From: Actinacidiphila acidipaludis
Lineage (GTDB): Bacteria > Actinomycetota > Actinomycetes > Streptomycetales > Streptomycetaceae
Assembly (NCBI RefSeq): GCF_019890725.1
Contig: NZ_JAINZZ010000011.1
Span: forward strand, 86,284 to 150,283
DNA length: 64,000 nt
Reading direction: 5' to 3'
Position 1 is the first letter of the stretch. Each line of letters starts with the position of its first letter. The notes under the pieces were generated by a model, which saw nothing but the letters and a program-made list of their open reading frames with translations, ran no database searches and was not told the DNA's origin. The position numbers were made by a program, and so were the translations under genes. This document shows positions 15,868-23,981 of this stretch, in pieces.

Positions 15868-17142
15868 GTGACGCATCTACCGATCGGAACGGGGCGACTG
15901 GACGGGCTCGACGTCCACAGCTCGCCCCATCTGCTGGCGTCGGTCAGGGAGGCCACCCTCGCCGGCACGGTCCCGCCCGAACGACCACGCGCGGTGATCG
16001 GCGCGTCCTGGTCCCGCGTGCTGCACCAGGGCGTCGATCCAGATGTCGGCCGGCACAACGGCCTGCTCGGCACGGACGAGATCGAGCACCGACGGCGGTC
16101 CTCGCCGATCGGCGGGATCCTGCCGGTGCTGCGCGAGGGGCTGGTCTCGGTGGCGGACGCCGCTTGGCACATCATGGTCGTCACCGACGCGGACGGCCGG
16201 CTGCTGTGGCGCGACGGGAGCCTGGCGGTCCGCAAGAGCGCCGACCGGCTGGGGTTCGCCGAAGGCGCCTCCTGGGCCGAGGACGTGGTCGGCACCAACG
16301 CGATCGGCACGGCGCTGGTGACCCGCGCCCCGCTGCAGGTCCACTCCGCCGAGCACTTCGTGCGCACCCACCACGGCTGGACCTGCGCCGCCGCGCCGCT
16401 GCACGACCCACGGGACGGCCGGCTGCTCGGCGTCGTCGACGTCAGCGGTCCGGCGGCGACGCTGCACCCGGCCACCCTGTCGCTGGTCGCCGCCGTGACC
16501 CGGGTCGCCGAGGCCGAGTTGCGGGCCCGGCACTGGGCGGCGGTCGAGGGGCTGCGGGCGATGGCCGCGCCGATCCTGGCCCGGATCGGCGGGCAGGCGC
16601 TGGCCGTCGACCGGAACGGCTGGACCGCGGCGGTGACCGGGATGGCGCCGGCCGACCGGGTCGCCCTTCCGGCGGCGATGCGGGCCGGTTCGCTGTGGCT
16701 GCCGTCGCTGGGGATGTGCACGGCGGAACCGCTGCCCGGCGGCTGGCTGATCCGCGTCGACGGCCGGGAGCACCCGCCGGGCGCCGGCCGGGTGGTGCTG
16801 GACCTGAGCCGGCCGCGGACGGCCACGGTGACGGTGTCCGGGGCGGCCGGCAGCTGGACACAGACCCTCAGTCCGCGCCACGCCGAGCTGCTGTTCGTGC
16901 TGGCGCTGCACCGGGACGGCCGGACCGCGGCGGAGCTCGCCGGTGACCTGTTCGGCGACCGGAGCCGCACGGTGACCGTCCGCGCCGAACTGTCGCGGCT
17001 GCGGAGGAACCTCGCCGGCGTGCTGGCCCACCGACCCTACCGGTTCGCCGAGGGCGTGGAGGTGGAGCTGGTGCGTCCGCGGGACCCGCTCGATCTGCTG
17101 CCGCACTCGGTCGCCCCGGTGGTGCTGGCCGCCCGGGGCTGA
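15868..17142 (+). CDS. GAF-domain transcriptional regulator with C-terminal winged helix
   Basis: 424 residues. An N-terminal segment resembles the sensory half of AcoR-type activators (AVIGASWSRVLHQGVDPD). A GAF domain spans about 100-225, with ASWAEDVVGTNAIGTAL and FVRTHHGWTCAAAPLHDPRDG. The C terminus (about 330-395) is a helix-turn-helix of the bacterial transcriptional activator type (SPRHAELLFVLALHRDGRTA). There is no AAA+ or Fis domain, so it is not a sigma-54 activator. Start GTG 15868 is preceded by AGGGGCGGGG. Two dyads in its promoter suggest autoregulation. Ligand unknown. Confidence 0.8.
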   Translation: MTHLPIGTGRLDGLDVHSSPHLLASVREATLAGTVPPERPRAVIGASWSRVLHQGVDPDVGRHNGLLGTDEIEHRRRSSPIGGILPVLREGLVSVADAAWHIMVVTDADGRLLWRDGSLAVRKSADRLGFAEGASWAEDVVGTNAIGTALVTRAPLQVHSAEHFVRTHHGWTCAAAPLHDPRDGRLLGVVDVSGPAATLHPATLSLVAAVTRVAEAELRARHWAAVEGLRAMAAPILARIGGQALAVDRNGWTAAVTGMAPADRVALPAAMRAGSLWLPSLGMCTAEPLPGGWLIRVDGREHPPGAGRVVLDLSRPRTATVTVSGAAGSWTQTLSPRHAELLFVLALHRDGRTAAELAGDLFGDRSRTVTVRAELSRLRRNLAGVLAHRPYRFAEGVEVELVRPRDPLDLLPHSVAPVVLAARG

Positions 17143-17198
17143 GGCCGGGGCGGGGGCGGCCGTCGTCCGTGCCGGAGGACGCCTTTAGGGTGAACGCC

Positions 17199-17732
17199 AT
17201 GAGCACCCCCGTGACCACCTGGTACCTGGAGCAGACCGCACCGGAGGACCTGCGCCCGGCGTCCGCGCCGGCGCTTCCCGGCGTCCGGGTCGAGCGGGCC
17301 GAGGTGCCCTCGGGGGAACTCGGCCGCTTCCTGTACACGGCGGTGGGCGGCGACGTGTCGTGGACCGACCGGCTGCCGTGGCCGGCCGGGCAGTGGCAGA
17401 CGCACCTGGAGCGCCCCGGATCCGAGCTGTGGGTGGCCTACGAACGGGGCACGCCCGCCGGGTACATCGAGCTGGACGCCCAGGACGCCGCGGACGGGGC
17501 CGTCGTCGAGATCGCCTACTTCGGGCTGCTGCCGGCCTTCCGCGGCCGGGGCATCGGCGGCCATCTGCTGTCGTACGGCACGGCCCGTGCCTGGGATCTG
17601 GCGGGCCGCTGGGCCGGGCGGCCGGAGACCCGGCGGGTGTGGGTGCACACCTGCTCGCTCGACGGCCCCTACGCGCTGGGCAATTACCAGCGCCGCGGCT
17701 TCCGCGTGACCCACACCACAGTGTCTCACTGA
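17199..17732 (+). CDS. GNAT-family N-acetyltransferase
   Basis: 177 residues. The acetyl-CoA-binding motif A is visible as EIAYFGLLPAFRGRGIGGHL (RGRGIG), and the C-terminal NYQRRGFR is the usual motif B. Cytoplasmic acyltransferase of unknown substrate. TAGGGT (17186-17191) sits seven bases before the ATG, so the transcript is probably leaderless. Its stop codon overlaps the sulfite reductase promoter region. Confidence 0.85.
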   Translation: MSTPVTTWYLEQTAPEDLRPASAPALPGVRVERAEVPSGELGRFLYTAVGGDVSWTDRLPWPAGQWQTHLERPGSELWVAYERGTPAGYIELDAQDAADGAVVEIAYFGLLPAFRGRGIGGHLLSYGTARAWDLAGRWAGRPETRRVWVHTCSLDGPYALGNYQRRGFRVTHTTVSH

Positions 17733-17738
17733 ATGAGA
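17724..17738. promoter_or_regulatory. Inverted repeat at the sulfur operon promoter
   Basis: TCTCA-CTGAA-TGAGA is a 5-bp dyad that overlaps the -35 region. It is a candidate site for a sulfur-responsive repressor; I do not recognise it as a known operator. Confidence 0.35.
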
Positions 17739-17763
17739 TGATCGAGTCCACATGACGGATAAT
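17734..17763 (+). promoter_or_regulatory. Predicted promoter of the sulfur assimilation operon
   Basis: TGAGAT (17734-17739), an 18-base spacer and GATAAT (17758-17763). The -10 is a near-consensus hexamer. The first open frame downstream is the Cys-containing leader peptide. Confidence 0.5.
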
Positions 17764-17801
17764 GGTGGACTGCCGGAAGACCCGCGTGCCACGCTTTCGT
17801 C

Positions 17802-17885
17802 ATGTCGCGCACTGGAATCGCCTTGGTAGGTCGGCCGCACGTCGACTTCTGCCGCGTGTCCAGCGCCATCTGTCCGGCGGGCTGA
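17802..17885 (+). CDS. Cysteine-containing leader peptide upstream of sulfite reductase
   Basis: A 27-codon frame from ATG to TGA in the leader of sirA encodes a peptide with RPHVDF followed by CRVSSAIC. Short peptides of this pattern are annotated in many streptomycetes as putative leader peptides in front of sulfur genes, and Cys-rich upstream frames controlling sulfur genes by ribosome stalling are known in mycobacteria. A role in sensing cysteine supply is therefore inferred. The two Cys codons fall near the end of the frame, 155 bases before the sirA ATG. Confidence 0.7.
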   Translation: MSRTGIALVGRPHVDFCRVSSAICPAG

Positions 17886-18040
17886 CCGCACTCGGCACCA
17901 TCTCCCGCCCTCCCCGTCGTCGTGGATGCGTGCGGTTCCCCGCTGCCCACTGAGCCTCATCGCCAGGCGTTTCCCCAGGCCGCAGGGTTCCTCTCGCGCT
18001 GTTCCGACCGCCTACGAGCCTGCCAGAAGGACGCATCGCC

Positions 18041-19756
18041 ATGGCTGCCAGCCCCGATCACCCCCAGACCCCGGCCCGGAGCGCCCCGGCGGCCGCCCGC
18101 CGCAAGTCCGGGCGCCACCGCGGCGAGGGCCAGTGGGCCAAGGGCCACTTCACTCCGCTCAACGGCAACGAGCAGACGAAGAAGGACGACGACGGTCTCA
18201 ATGTGCGGACACGTATTGAGACGATCTACGCCCACGCGGGTTTCGACTCGATCGACGGCGCGGACCTGCGCGGACGCATGCGCTGGTGGGGTCTGTACAC
18301 CCAGCGCCGGCCCGGGATCGACGGCGGCCGCACCGCCGTGCTGGAGCCGGAGGAGCTCGACGACCGCTACTTCATGATGCGGGTGCGCGTCGACGGCGGT
18401 CGGCTGACGGTGGCCCAGCTGCGGGTCATCGGCGAGGTCTCGCAGGAGTTCGCCCGCGGCACCGCCGACATCACCGACCGTCAGAACATCCAGCTGCACT
18501 GGATCCGGATCGAGGACGTGCCGGAGATCTGGCGGCGACTGGAGGCCGTGGGCCTGTCCACCACCGAGGCGTGCGGCGACGTGCCGCGCGTCATCATCGG
18601 CTCCCCCGTCGCCGGCATCGCCGAGGACGAGATCATCGACGGCTCCTGGGCGATCGAGGAGATCACCTCCCGCTACATCGGCAGCAAGGAGTTCTCCAAC
18701 CTGCCGCGCAAGTTCAAGACCGCGATCTCCGGCTCGCCGCTGCTGGACGTCGTCCACGAGATCAACGACGTGTCGTTCGTCGGCGTCGACCACCCCGAGC
18801 ACGGCCCGGGATTCGACCTGTGGGTCGGCGGCGGCCTGTCCACCAACCCGCGGCTGGGCGAGCGCCTCGGCGCCTGGGTGCCGCTGGCCGAGGTGCCCGA
18901 GGTGTGGGCCGGTGTCGTCGGCATCTTCCGCGACTACGGCTACCGGCGGCTGCGCTCGCGTGCCCGGCTGAAGTTCCTGCTCGCCGACTGGGGGGCGGAG
19001 AAGTTCCGCCAGGTGCTCCAGGACGAGTACCTGAAGCGCGCACTCGTCGACGGGCCCGCCCCCGCGGCGCCCTCACAGGTCTGGCGCGACCACATCGGTG
19101 TGCACCGGCAGAAGGACGGCCGCTACTACGTCGGCTTCGCGCCGCGCGTCGGCCGGGTCGACGGCGCCACCCTCACCAAGATCTCCGCGATCGCCGCCGA
19201 CCACGGCTCGGACCGGCTGCGCACCACCACCGACCAGAAGATGCTGGTGCTGGACGTGACCGAGGACCGGGTCGAGTCGCTGACCGCGGCCCTGGAGGCA
19301 CTGGACCTGCGGGTGCGGCCCTCGTCGTTCCGGCGCGGCACGCTGGCCTGCACCGGCATCGAGTTCTGCAAGCTGGCCATCGTCGAGACCAAGGAGCGCG
19401 CCTCCACGCTGATCGACGAACTCGAGCGGCGCCTGCCGGAGTTCGACGAGCCGATCGGCATCAACATCAACGGCTGCCCGAACTCCTGCGCCCGCATCCA
19501 GACCGCGGACATCGGCCTGAAGGGCCAGCTCGTCACCGACGCCGCCGGCAACCAGGTCGAGGGCTACCAGGTCCACCTCGGCGGCAGCCTCGGCCTCGAC
19601 CCCGGCTTCGGCCGCAAGGTCCGCGGCCTGAAGGTGACCGCCACCGAACTCCCGGACTACGTCGAGCGCGTGCTGGTCCGCTTCCAGGAGCAGCGCACCG
19701 ACGGCGAACGCTTCGCGCAGTGGGCGGCGCGGGCCGCCGAGGAGGACCTGGCATGA
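18041..19756 (+). CDS. sirA: Ferredoxin-type nitrite/sulfite reductase (sulfite reductase)
   Basis: 571 residues. The siroheme/[4Fe-4S] ligands are present as CTGIEFC (Cys437, Cys443) and NGCPNSC (Cys479, Cys483), the classical CX5C-X35-CX3C arrangement. TADITDRQNIQLHWI is the siroheme-binding segment. It reduces sulfite to sulfide with six electrons from ferredoxin. Placement beside cysHCDN and a sirohydrochlorin chelatase argues for sulfite over nitrite. GAAGGA precedes the ATG. The stop overlaps the next gene (ATGA). Confidence 0.93.
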   Translation: MAASPDHPQTPARSAPAAARRKSGRHRGEGQWAKGHFTPLNGNEQTKKDDDGLNVRTRIETIYAHAGFDSIDGADLRGRMRWWGLYTQRRPGIDGGRTAVLEPEELDDRYFMMRVRVDGGRLTVAQLRVIGEVSQEFARGTADITDRQNIQLHWIRIEDVPEIWRRLEAVGLSTTEACGDVPRVIIGSPVAGIAEDEIIDGSWAIEEITSRYIGSKEFSNLPRKFKTAISGSPLLDVVHEINDVSFVGVDHPEHGPGFDLWVGGGLSTNPRLGERLGAWVPLAEVPEVWAGVVGIFRDYGYRRLRSRARLKFLLADWGAEKFRQVLQDEYLKRALVDGPAPAAPSQVWRDHIGVHRQKDGRYYVGFAPRVGRVDGATLTKISAIAADHGSDRLRTTTDQKMLVLDVTEDRVESLTAALEALDLRVRPSSFRRGTLACTGIEFCKLAIVETKERASTLIDELERRLPEFDEPIGININGCPNSCARIQTADIGLKGQLVTDAAGNQVEGYQVHLGGSLGLDPGFGRKVRGLKVTATELPDYVERVLVRFQEQRTDGERFAQWAARAAEEDLA

Positions 19757-19959
19757 CCGAGCGCGCCGCGCCGTTCTACTGCCCCTACTGCGGGGACGAG
19801 GACCTGCGTCCGTCCGCCGAGGGCCACGGCACCTGGGAGTGCCGGGCCTGCAACCGCGCGTTCCGGCTGGCCTTCCTCGGCCTGCTCGCCGAGGGCTTCG
19901 CGCCCTCGTCCCCGCCGCAGCACTCCGCATCGGACTCCCCGCATGGAGGCGCTTCGTGA
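19753..19959 (+). CDS. 68-aa CxxC/CxxC protein between sirA and cysH
   Basis: A small protein with CPYCG at residue 10 and CRACN near residue 30, a zinc-ribbon or rubredoxin-like metal site, then a hydrophobic FRLAFLGLL helix and a Ser/Pro tail. It overlaps sirA by ATGA and cysH by GTGA, so it is translationally locked into the operon. I do not know a defined function. An electron carrier or metal chaperone for the reductases is possible but unproven. Confidence 0.85.
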   Translation: MTERAAPFYCPYCGDEDLRPSAEGHGTWECRACNRAFRLAFLGLLAEGFAPSSPPQHSASDSPHGGAS

Positions 19960-20660
19960 CCACCGCTCAGCACAGCGCGGAAGAACTCGAGAAGCTGGCC
20001 GTCCGGGCCGGCCGCGACCTGGAGGAGGCGTCCGCGCAGGAGGTGCTGCGCTGGGCCGCCGACACCTTCGGGCGGCGCTTCTGCGTCACCTCCTCGATGG
20101 AGGACGCGGTCGTGGCGCACCTGGCCTCGCGGGCGCTGCCCGGCGTGGACGTCGTCTTCCTGGACACCGGCTACCACTTCCCGGAGACCATCGGCACCCG
20201 GGACGCGGTCGCCGCCGTGATGGACGTCAACGTCATCACCATCACCCCGCGGCAGACCGTCGCCGAGCAGGACGCCGAGTACGGTCCCCGGCTGCACGAC
20301 CGGGACCCGGACCGCTGCTGCGCGCTGCGCAAGGTGGCGCCGCTGGAGGAGGGGCTGCGCGGCTACGACGCCTGGGCGACCGGGCTGCGCCGTGACGAGT
20401 CCCCGACCCGCGCGAACACCCCGGTGGTCGGTTGGGACGCCCGCCGGCGCAAGGTGAAGGTCGCCCCGATCGCACGCTGGACACAGGACGACGTGGAGCG
20501 CTACGTCGCCGAGCACGGCGTGCTCACCAACCCGCTGCTGATGGACGGTTACGCCTCCGTCGGCTGCGCGCCCTGCACCCGCCGGGTGCTGGCGGGCGAG
20601 GACGCGCGCGCCGGCCGCTGGGCGGGCCTGGGCAAGACCGAGTGCGGGATCCACCAGTGA
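19956..20660 (+). CDS. cysH: Phosphoadenylyl/adenylyl-sulfate reductase (APS-type)
   Basis: 234 residues. PP-loop family fold with TSSMEDAVVAHLA. Cluster ligands CCALRK (Cys121-122) and CAPC (Cys204, Cys207), plus the C-terminal catalytic KTECGIH (Cys230), show the [4Fe-4S] class that acts on adenosine 5'-phosphosulfate. It produces sulfite for SirA with thioredoxin as reductant. The GTG start has GGAGG seven bases upstream and overlaps the preceding stop. Confidence 0.93.
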   Translation: MTTAQHSAEELEKLAVRAGRDLEEASAQEVLRWAADTFGRRFCVTSSMEDAVVAHLASRALPGVDVVFLDTGYHFPETIGTRDAVAAVMDVNVITITPRQTVAEQDAEYGPRLHDRDPDRCCALRKVAPLEEGLRGYDAWATGLRRDESPTRANTPVVGWDARRRKVKVAPIARWTQDDVERYVAEHGVLTNPLLMDGYASVGCAPCTRRVLAGEDARAGRWAGLGKTECGIHQ

Positions 20661-20692
20661 CGACACGTGCGACGACGGTTCAGGAGAGCGGG

Positions 20693-21415
20693 ATGAGCAC
20701 GGGGGCCACGGTCTGGCTGACCGGTCTGCCGAGCGCGGGCAAGACCACCATCGCGACCGCGCTGGCCGAGGAACTGCGGGAGGAGGGCCGCCGGGTCGAG
20801 GTGCTCGACGGCGACGAGATCCGCGAGTTCCTGTCCGCGGGGCTGGGGTTCAGCCGCGAGGACCGGCACACCAACGTGCAGCGGATCGGCTTCGTCGCCG
20901 AACTCCTCGCCTCCCACGGGGTGCTGGTGCTGGTGCCGGTCATCGCCCCGTACGCCGACAGCCGCGAGGCGGTGCGCAAGCGCCACCAGCAGCAGGGCAC
21001 CGGCTACGTCGAGGTCCACGTCGCCACCCCCGTCGATGTCTGCTCGGTCCGCGACGTCAAGGGGCTCTACGCCAAGCAGGCCGCGGGCGAACTGACCGGC
21101 CTGACCGGCGTGGACGACCCGTACGAGGTGCCCGAGGACCCCGATCTGCGGATCGAGACCCAGGGCCGCACCGTCCAGCAGTCCGCAGCGGCCGTCCGCG
21201 CGCTGCTCGTCGAGAGGGGACTGGCGGGCGACGCACCCGCGGCCACCGGGCCGCGGCCAACAGCGATCTCCGAGCCATCCCGCCGCGGGGGCGGAGAAGC
21301 CCGCGAAAGGGGACAGGCGGGCGACGCACCCGCGGCCACCGGGCCGCGGCCAACAGCGATCTCCGAGCCATCCCGCCGCGGGGGCGGAGAAGCCCGCGAA
21401 AGGGGCACAGCATGA
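20693..21415 (+). CDS. cysC: Adenylyl-sulfate (APS) kinase with duplicated C-terminal tail
   Basis: 240 residues. P-loop GLPSAGKT at residue 11, DGDEIREFL, and the lid/APS-binding segments DRHTNVQRIGF and KGLYAKQAAGE. The kinase fold ends near residue 175. The remaining about 62 residues are two in-frame copies of a 31-residue unit (AGDAPAATGPRPTAISEPS then RRGGGEARERG), which is not part of the kinase family. ATG 20693 is chosen for AGGAG six bases upstream; a GTG at 20657 overlapping the cysH stop is possible. The stop overlaps the cysD start. Makes PAPS from APS. Confidence 0.92.
   Translation: MSTGATVWLTGLPSAGKTTIATALAEELREEGRRVEVLDGDEIREFLSAGLGFSREDRHTNVQRIGFVAELLASHGVLVLVPVIAPYADSREAVRKRHQQQGTGYVEVHVATPVDVCSVRDVKGLYAKQAAGELTGLTGVDDPYEVPEDPDLRIETQGRTVQQSAAAVRALLVERGLAGDAPAATGPRPTAISEPSRRGGGEARERGQAGDAPAATGPRPTAISEPSRRGGGEARERGTA
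21222..21407 (+). repeat. 93-bp tandem duplication at the cysC-cysD junction
   Basis: Two adjacent, nearly identical 93-base units (about 21222-21314 and 21315-21407). Each ends in the GAAAGGGG that serves as the cysD ribosome binding site region. Because 93 is divisible by three, both copies stay in the cysC reading frame. Confidence 0.9.
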
Positions 21416-22347
21416 CGACGACCGTTGCGCACAGCGACGCCACCGACAGTCCCTACGCGCTCTCGCACCTGGACGCGCTGGAGTCCGAGGCGGTGCACAT
21501 CTTCCGCGAGGTGGCGGGCGAGTTCGAGCGGCCGGTGGTGCTCTTCTCCGGCGGCAAGGACTCCATCGTGATGCTGCACCTGGCGCTGAAGGCGTTCGCG
21601 CCGGCCGCGGTGCCCTTCGCGCTGCTGCACGTCGACACCGGCCACAACTTCCCGGAGGTGCTGGAGTTCCGCGACCGCACGGTCGCCGAGCACTCGCTGC
21701 GGCTGCACGTGGCCAGCGTGCAGGACTACATCGACGACGGCCGGCTGCGCGAACGCCCCGACGGCACCCGCAACCCGCTGCAGACGGTGCCGCTGACCGA
21801 CGCCATCCGCGAGCTGCGGTTCGACGCGGTGTTCGGCGGCGGCCGCCGTGACGAGGAGAAGGCCCGCGCCAAGGAACGGGTGTTCAGCCTGCGCGACGAG
21901 TTCTCGCAGTGGGACCCGCGCCGCCAGCGCCCCGAACTGTGGTCGCTCTACAACGGCCGGCACGCGCCGGGCGAGCACGTGCGGGTCTTCCCGCTGTCCA
22001 ACTGGACCGAGCTGGACGTCTGGCAGTACATCGCCCGCGAGGACATCGCCCTGCCGCAGATCTACTTCGCCCACGAGCGCGAGGTGTTCAAGCGGTCGGG
22101 CATGTGGCTGACCGCCGGCGAGTGGGGCGGCCCGAAGGACGGCGAGCAGTCGGAGAACCGGCTGGTGCGCTACCGCACGGTCGGCGACATGTCCTGCACC
22201 GGCGCGGTGGACTCCGACGCCACCACGCTCGACGCGGTGATCGCCGAGATCGCCGCCTCCCGGCTGACCGAGCGGGGCGCCACCCGGGCGGACGACAAGA
22301 TGTCCGAGGCCGCCATGGAGGACCGCAAGCGCGAGGGGTACTTCTAG
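21412..22347 (+). CDS. cysD: Sulfate adenylyltransferase subunit 2
   Basis: 311 residues. PP-loop motif FSGGKDS near residue 45, HVDTGHNFPEVLEFRD, and FGGGRRDEEKARAKER, all typical of CysD, ending in the conserved RKREGYF. It adenylates sulfate to APS using ATP, driven by the GTPase CysN. Overlaps cysC by ATGA and is separated from cysN by two bases. Confidence 0.96.
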   Translation: MTTTVAHSDATDSPYALSHLDALESEAVHIFREVAGEFERPVVLFSGGKDSIVMLHLALKAFAPAAVPFALLHVDTGHNFPEVLEFRDRTVAEHSLRLHVASVQDYIDDGRLRERPDGTRNPLQTVPLTDAIRELRFDAVFGGGRRDEEKARAKERVFSLRDEFSQWDPRRQRPELWSLYNGRHAPGEHVRVFPLSNWTELDVWQYIAREDIALPQIYFAHEREVFKRSGMWLTAGEWGGPKDGEQSENRLVRYRTVGDMSCTGAVDSDATTLDAVIAEIAASRLTERGATRADDKMSEAAMEDRKREGYF

Positions 22348-22349
22348 CC

Positions 22350-23702
22350 ATGACCAGCACCACGAACCCGATCACCGCCGAGGCCCTGTCGGCGACGACG
22401 CTGCTGCGTTTCGCCACCGCCGGCTCGGTGGACGACGGCAAGTCGACCCTGGTCGGCCGGCTGCTGCACGACTCCAAGTCGGTCCTCACCGACCAGTTGG
22501 AGGCCGTGGAGCGCGCCTCGCAGAGCCGCGGCCAGGAGGCGCCCGACCTGGCGCTGCTCACCGACGGCCTGCGCGCCGAGCGCGAGCAGGGCATCACCAT
22601 CGACGTCGCCTACCGCTACTTCGCCACCGCCCGGCGCCGCTTCATCCTGGCCGACACCCCGGGCCACGTGCAGTACACCCGCAACATGGTCACCGGCGCG
22701 TCCACCGCCGAGCTGGCCGTGGTGCTGGTCGACGCCCGCAACGGCGTGGTCGAGCAGACCCGCCGGCACGCCGCGGTCGCCGCACTGCTGCGGGTGCCGC
22801 ACGTCGTCCTCGCCGTGAACAAGATGGACCTGGTCGACTACGCCGAGCCCGTCTTCGCCGCGATCGCCGAGGAGTTCACCTCCTACGCCGCCTCCCTGGG
22901 CGTCCCGGACATCACCGCGATCCCGATCTCGGCGCTGGCCGGGGACAACGTGGTGGAGCCCTCGGCCCACATGGACTGGTACGGCGGCCCGACGGTGCTG
23001 GAGCACCTGGAGACGGTCCCGGTCAGCCACGACCTGACGGGGTGCCTGCCGCGCTTCCCGGTGCAGTACGTGATCCGCCCGCAGACCGCCGAGCACCCCG
23101 ACTACCGCGGCTACGCCGGCCAGATCGCCTCCGGGATGTTCCGGGTGGGCGACCCGGTGACGGTGCTGCCGTCCGGCCGCACCACCACCATCGCGGGCAT
23201 CGACGCGCTCGGCAGCAGCGTGGACACCGCCTGGGCGCCCCAGTCGGTGACGCTGCTGCTCGCCGACGACCTGGACGTCTCGCGCGGCGACCTGATCGCG
23301 CCGGCCGGCGCGGCGCCGGCCGTCACCCAGGACGTCCGGGCGACCGTCTGCCATCTGCACGAACGGCCGCTGCGGGTCGGCGAGCGGGTGCTGCTCAAGC
23401 ACGCCACCCGCACCGTCAAGGCGATCGTGAAGGAACTGCCGTACCGGATCGACCTGTCGCACGGTCTGGCGCACGACAACGACCCCGAGCACCTGGAGGT
23501 CAACGACATCGGCGCGGTGGTGCTGCGCACCGCCGAGCCGCTGCCGCTGGACGCGTACGCCGACTCCCGGCTCACCGGGTCGTTCCTGCTCATCGACCCG
23601 GCCGACGGCACCACGTTGACGGCCGGCATGGCCGGCGAGGCGTTCGCCGAGCGGGCGTCGGCCGCCGCGGCGGCGGCCGACGACGAGGGATGGGACTTCT
23701 GA
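22350..23702 (+). CDS. cysN: Sulfate adenylyltransferase subunit 1 (GTPase)
   Basis: 450 residues. EF-Tu-like GTPase with G1 GSVDDGKST, G3 DTPGHVQYTRNM and G4 NKMDLVDY, then two beta-barrel domains. It lacks a fused CysC domain, which agrees with a separate cysC gene in the operon. GTP hydrolysis promotes APS formation by CysD. Confidence 0.96.
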   Translation: MTSTTNPITAEALSATTLLRFATAGSVDDGKSTLVGRLLHDSKSVLTDQLEAVERASQSRGQEAPDLALLTDGLRAEREQGITIDVAYRYFATARRRFILADTPGHVQYTRNMVTGASTAELAVVLVDARNGVVEQTRRHAAVAALLRVPHVVLAVNKMDLVDYAEPVFAAIAEEFTSYAASLGVPDITAIPISALAGDNVVEPSAHMDWYGGPTVLEHLETVPVSHDLTGCLPRFPVQYVIRPQTAEHPDYRGYAGQIASGMFRVGDPVTVLPSGRTTTIAGIDALGSSVDTAWAPQSVTLLLADDLDVSRGDLIAPAGAAPAVTQDVRATVCHLHERPLRVGERVLLKHATRTVKAIVKELPYRIDLSHGLAHDNDPEHLEVNDIGAVVLRTAEPLPLDAYADSRLTGSFLLIDPADGTTLTAGMAGEAFAERASAAAAAADDEGWDF

Positions 23703-23802
23703 CGGTGTCCCGTCCGGCCCGTGAGGCCTTCTCAGGATTCGCGAAGGAGGGCGGCCGCGTCGGCAGCGGTTCGCTCGGCTCGGGCACGGGCGGCGTCGCG
23801 CG

Positions 23803-23934
23803 ATGTGTGCGCTGACGTCCCGCACCGTGGCGCGCGGTTGCCGCGCCACGGCTGCCCGCTGCTCGATCCGAGCCGCAGCACACCCCGTGCTGCGCATCTT
23901 CCGAAGACCTGACGAACCTCCGGCCGCGCCGTAG
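23803..23934 (+). CDS. Second Cys-rich leader peptide candidate upstream of the sulfonate-type importer
   Basis: A 43-codon frame from ATG to TAG in the 279-base gap before the substrate-binding gene. Its residues 13-20, CRATAARC, follow the same CRxxxAxC pattern as CRVSSAIC in the leader before sirA, and it also has Cys at residue 2. A 10-bp hairpin overlaps Cys13. This suggests cysteine-dependent attenuation. No strong ribosome binding site is visible, so translation is not certain. Confidence 0.45.
   Translation: MCALTSRTVARGCRATAARCSIRAAAHPVLRIFRRPDEPPAAP
23825..23851 (+). terminator. Hairpin within the second leader: cysN terminator or attenuator
   Basis: Perfect 10-bp stem CCGTGGCGCG / CGCGCCACGG with loop CGGTTGC, 122 bases after cysN. 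The Cys13 codon (TGC, 23839-23841) lies in the loop, so a ribosome paused there would prevent folding. Confidence 0.55.
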
Positions 23935-23981
23935 AGCCACGCTCACGCGCGACACGCCGGGCCTGACGAGAGGACACATCC

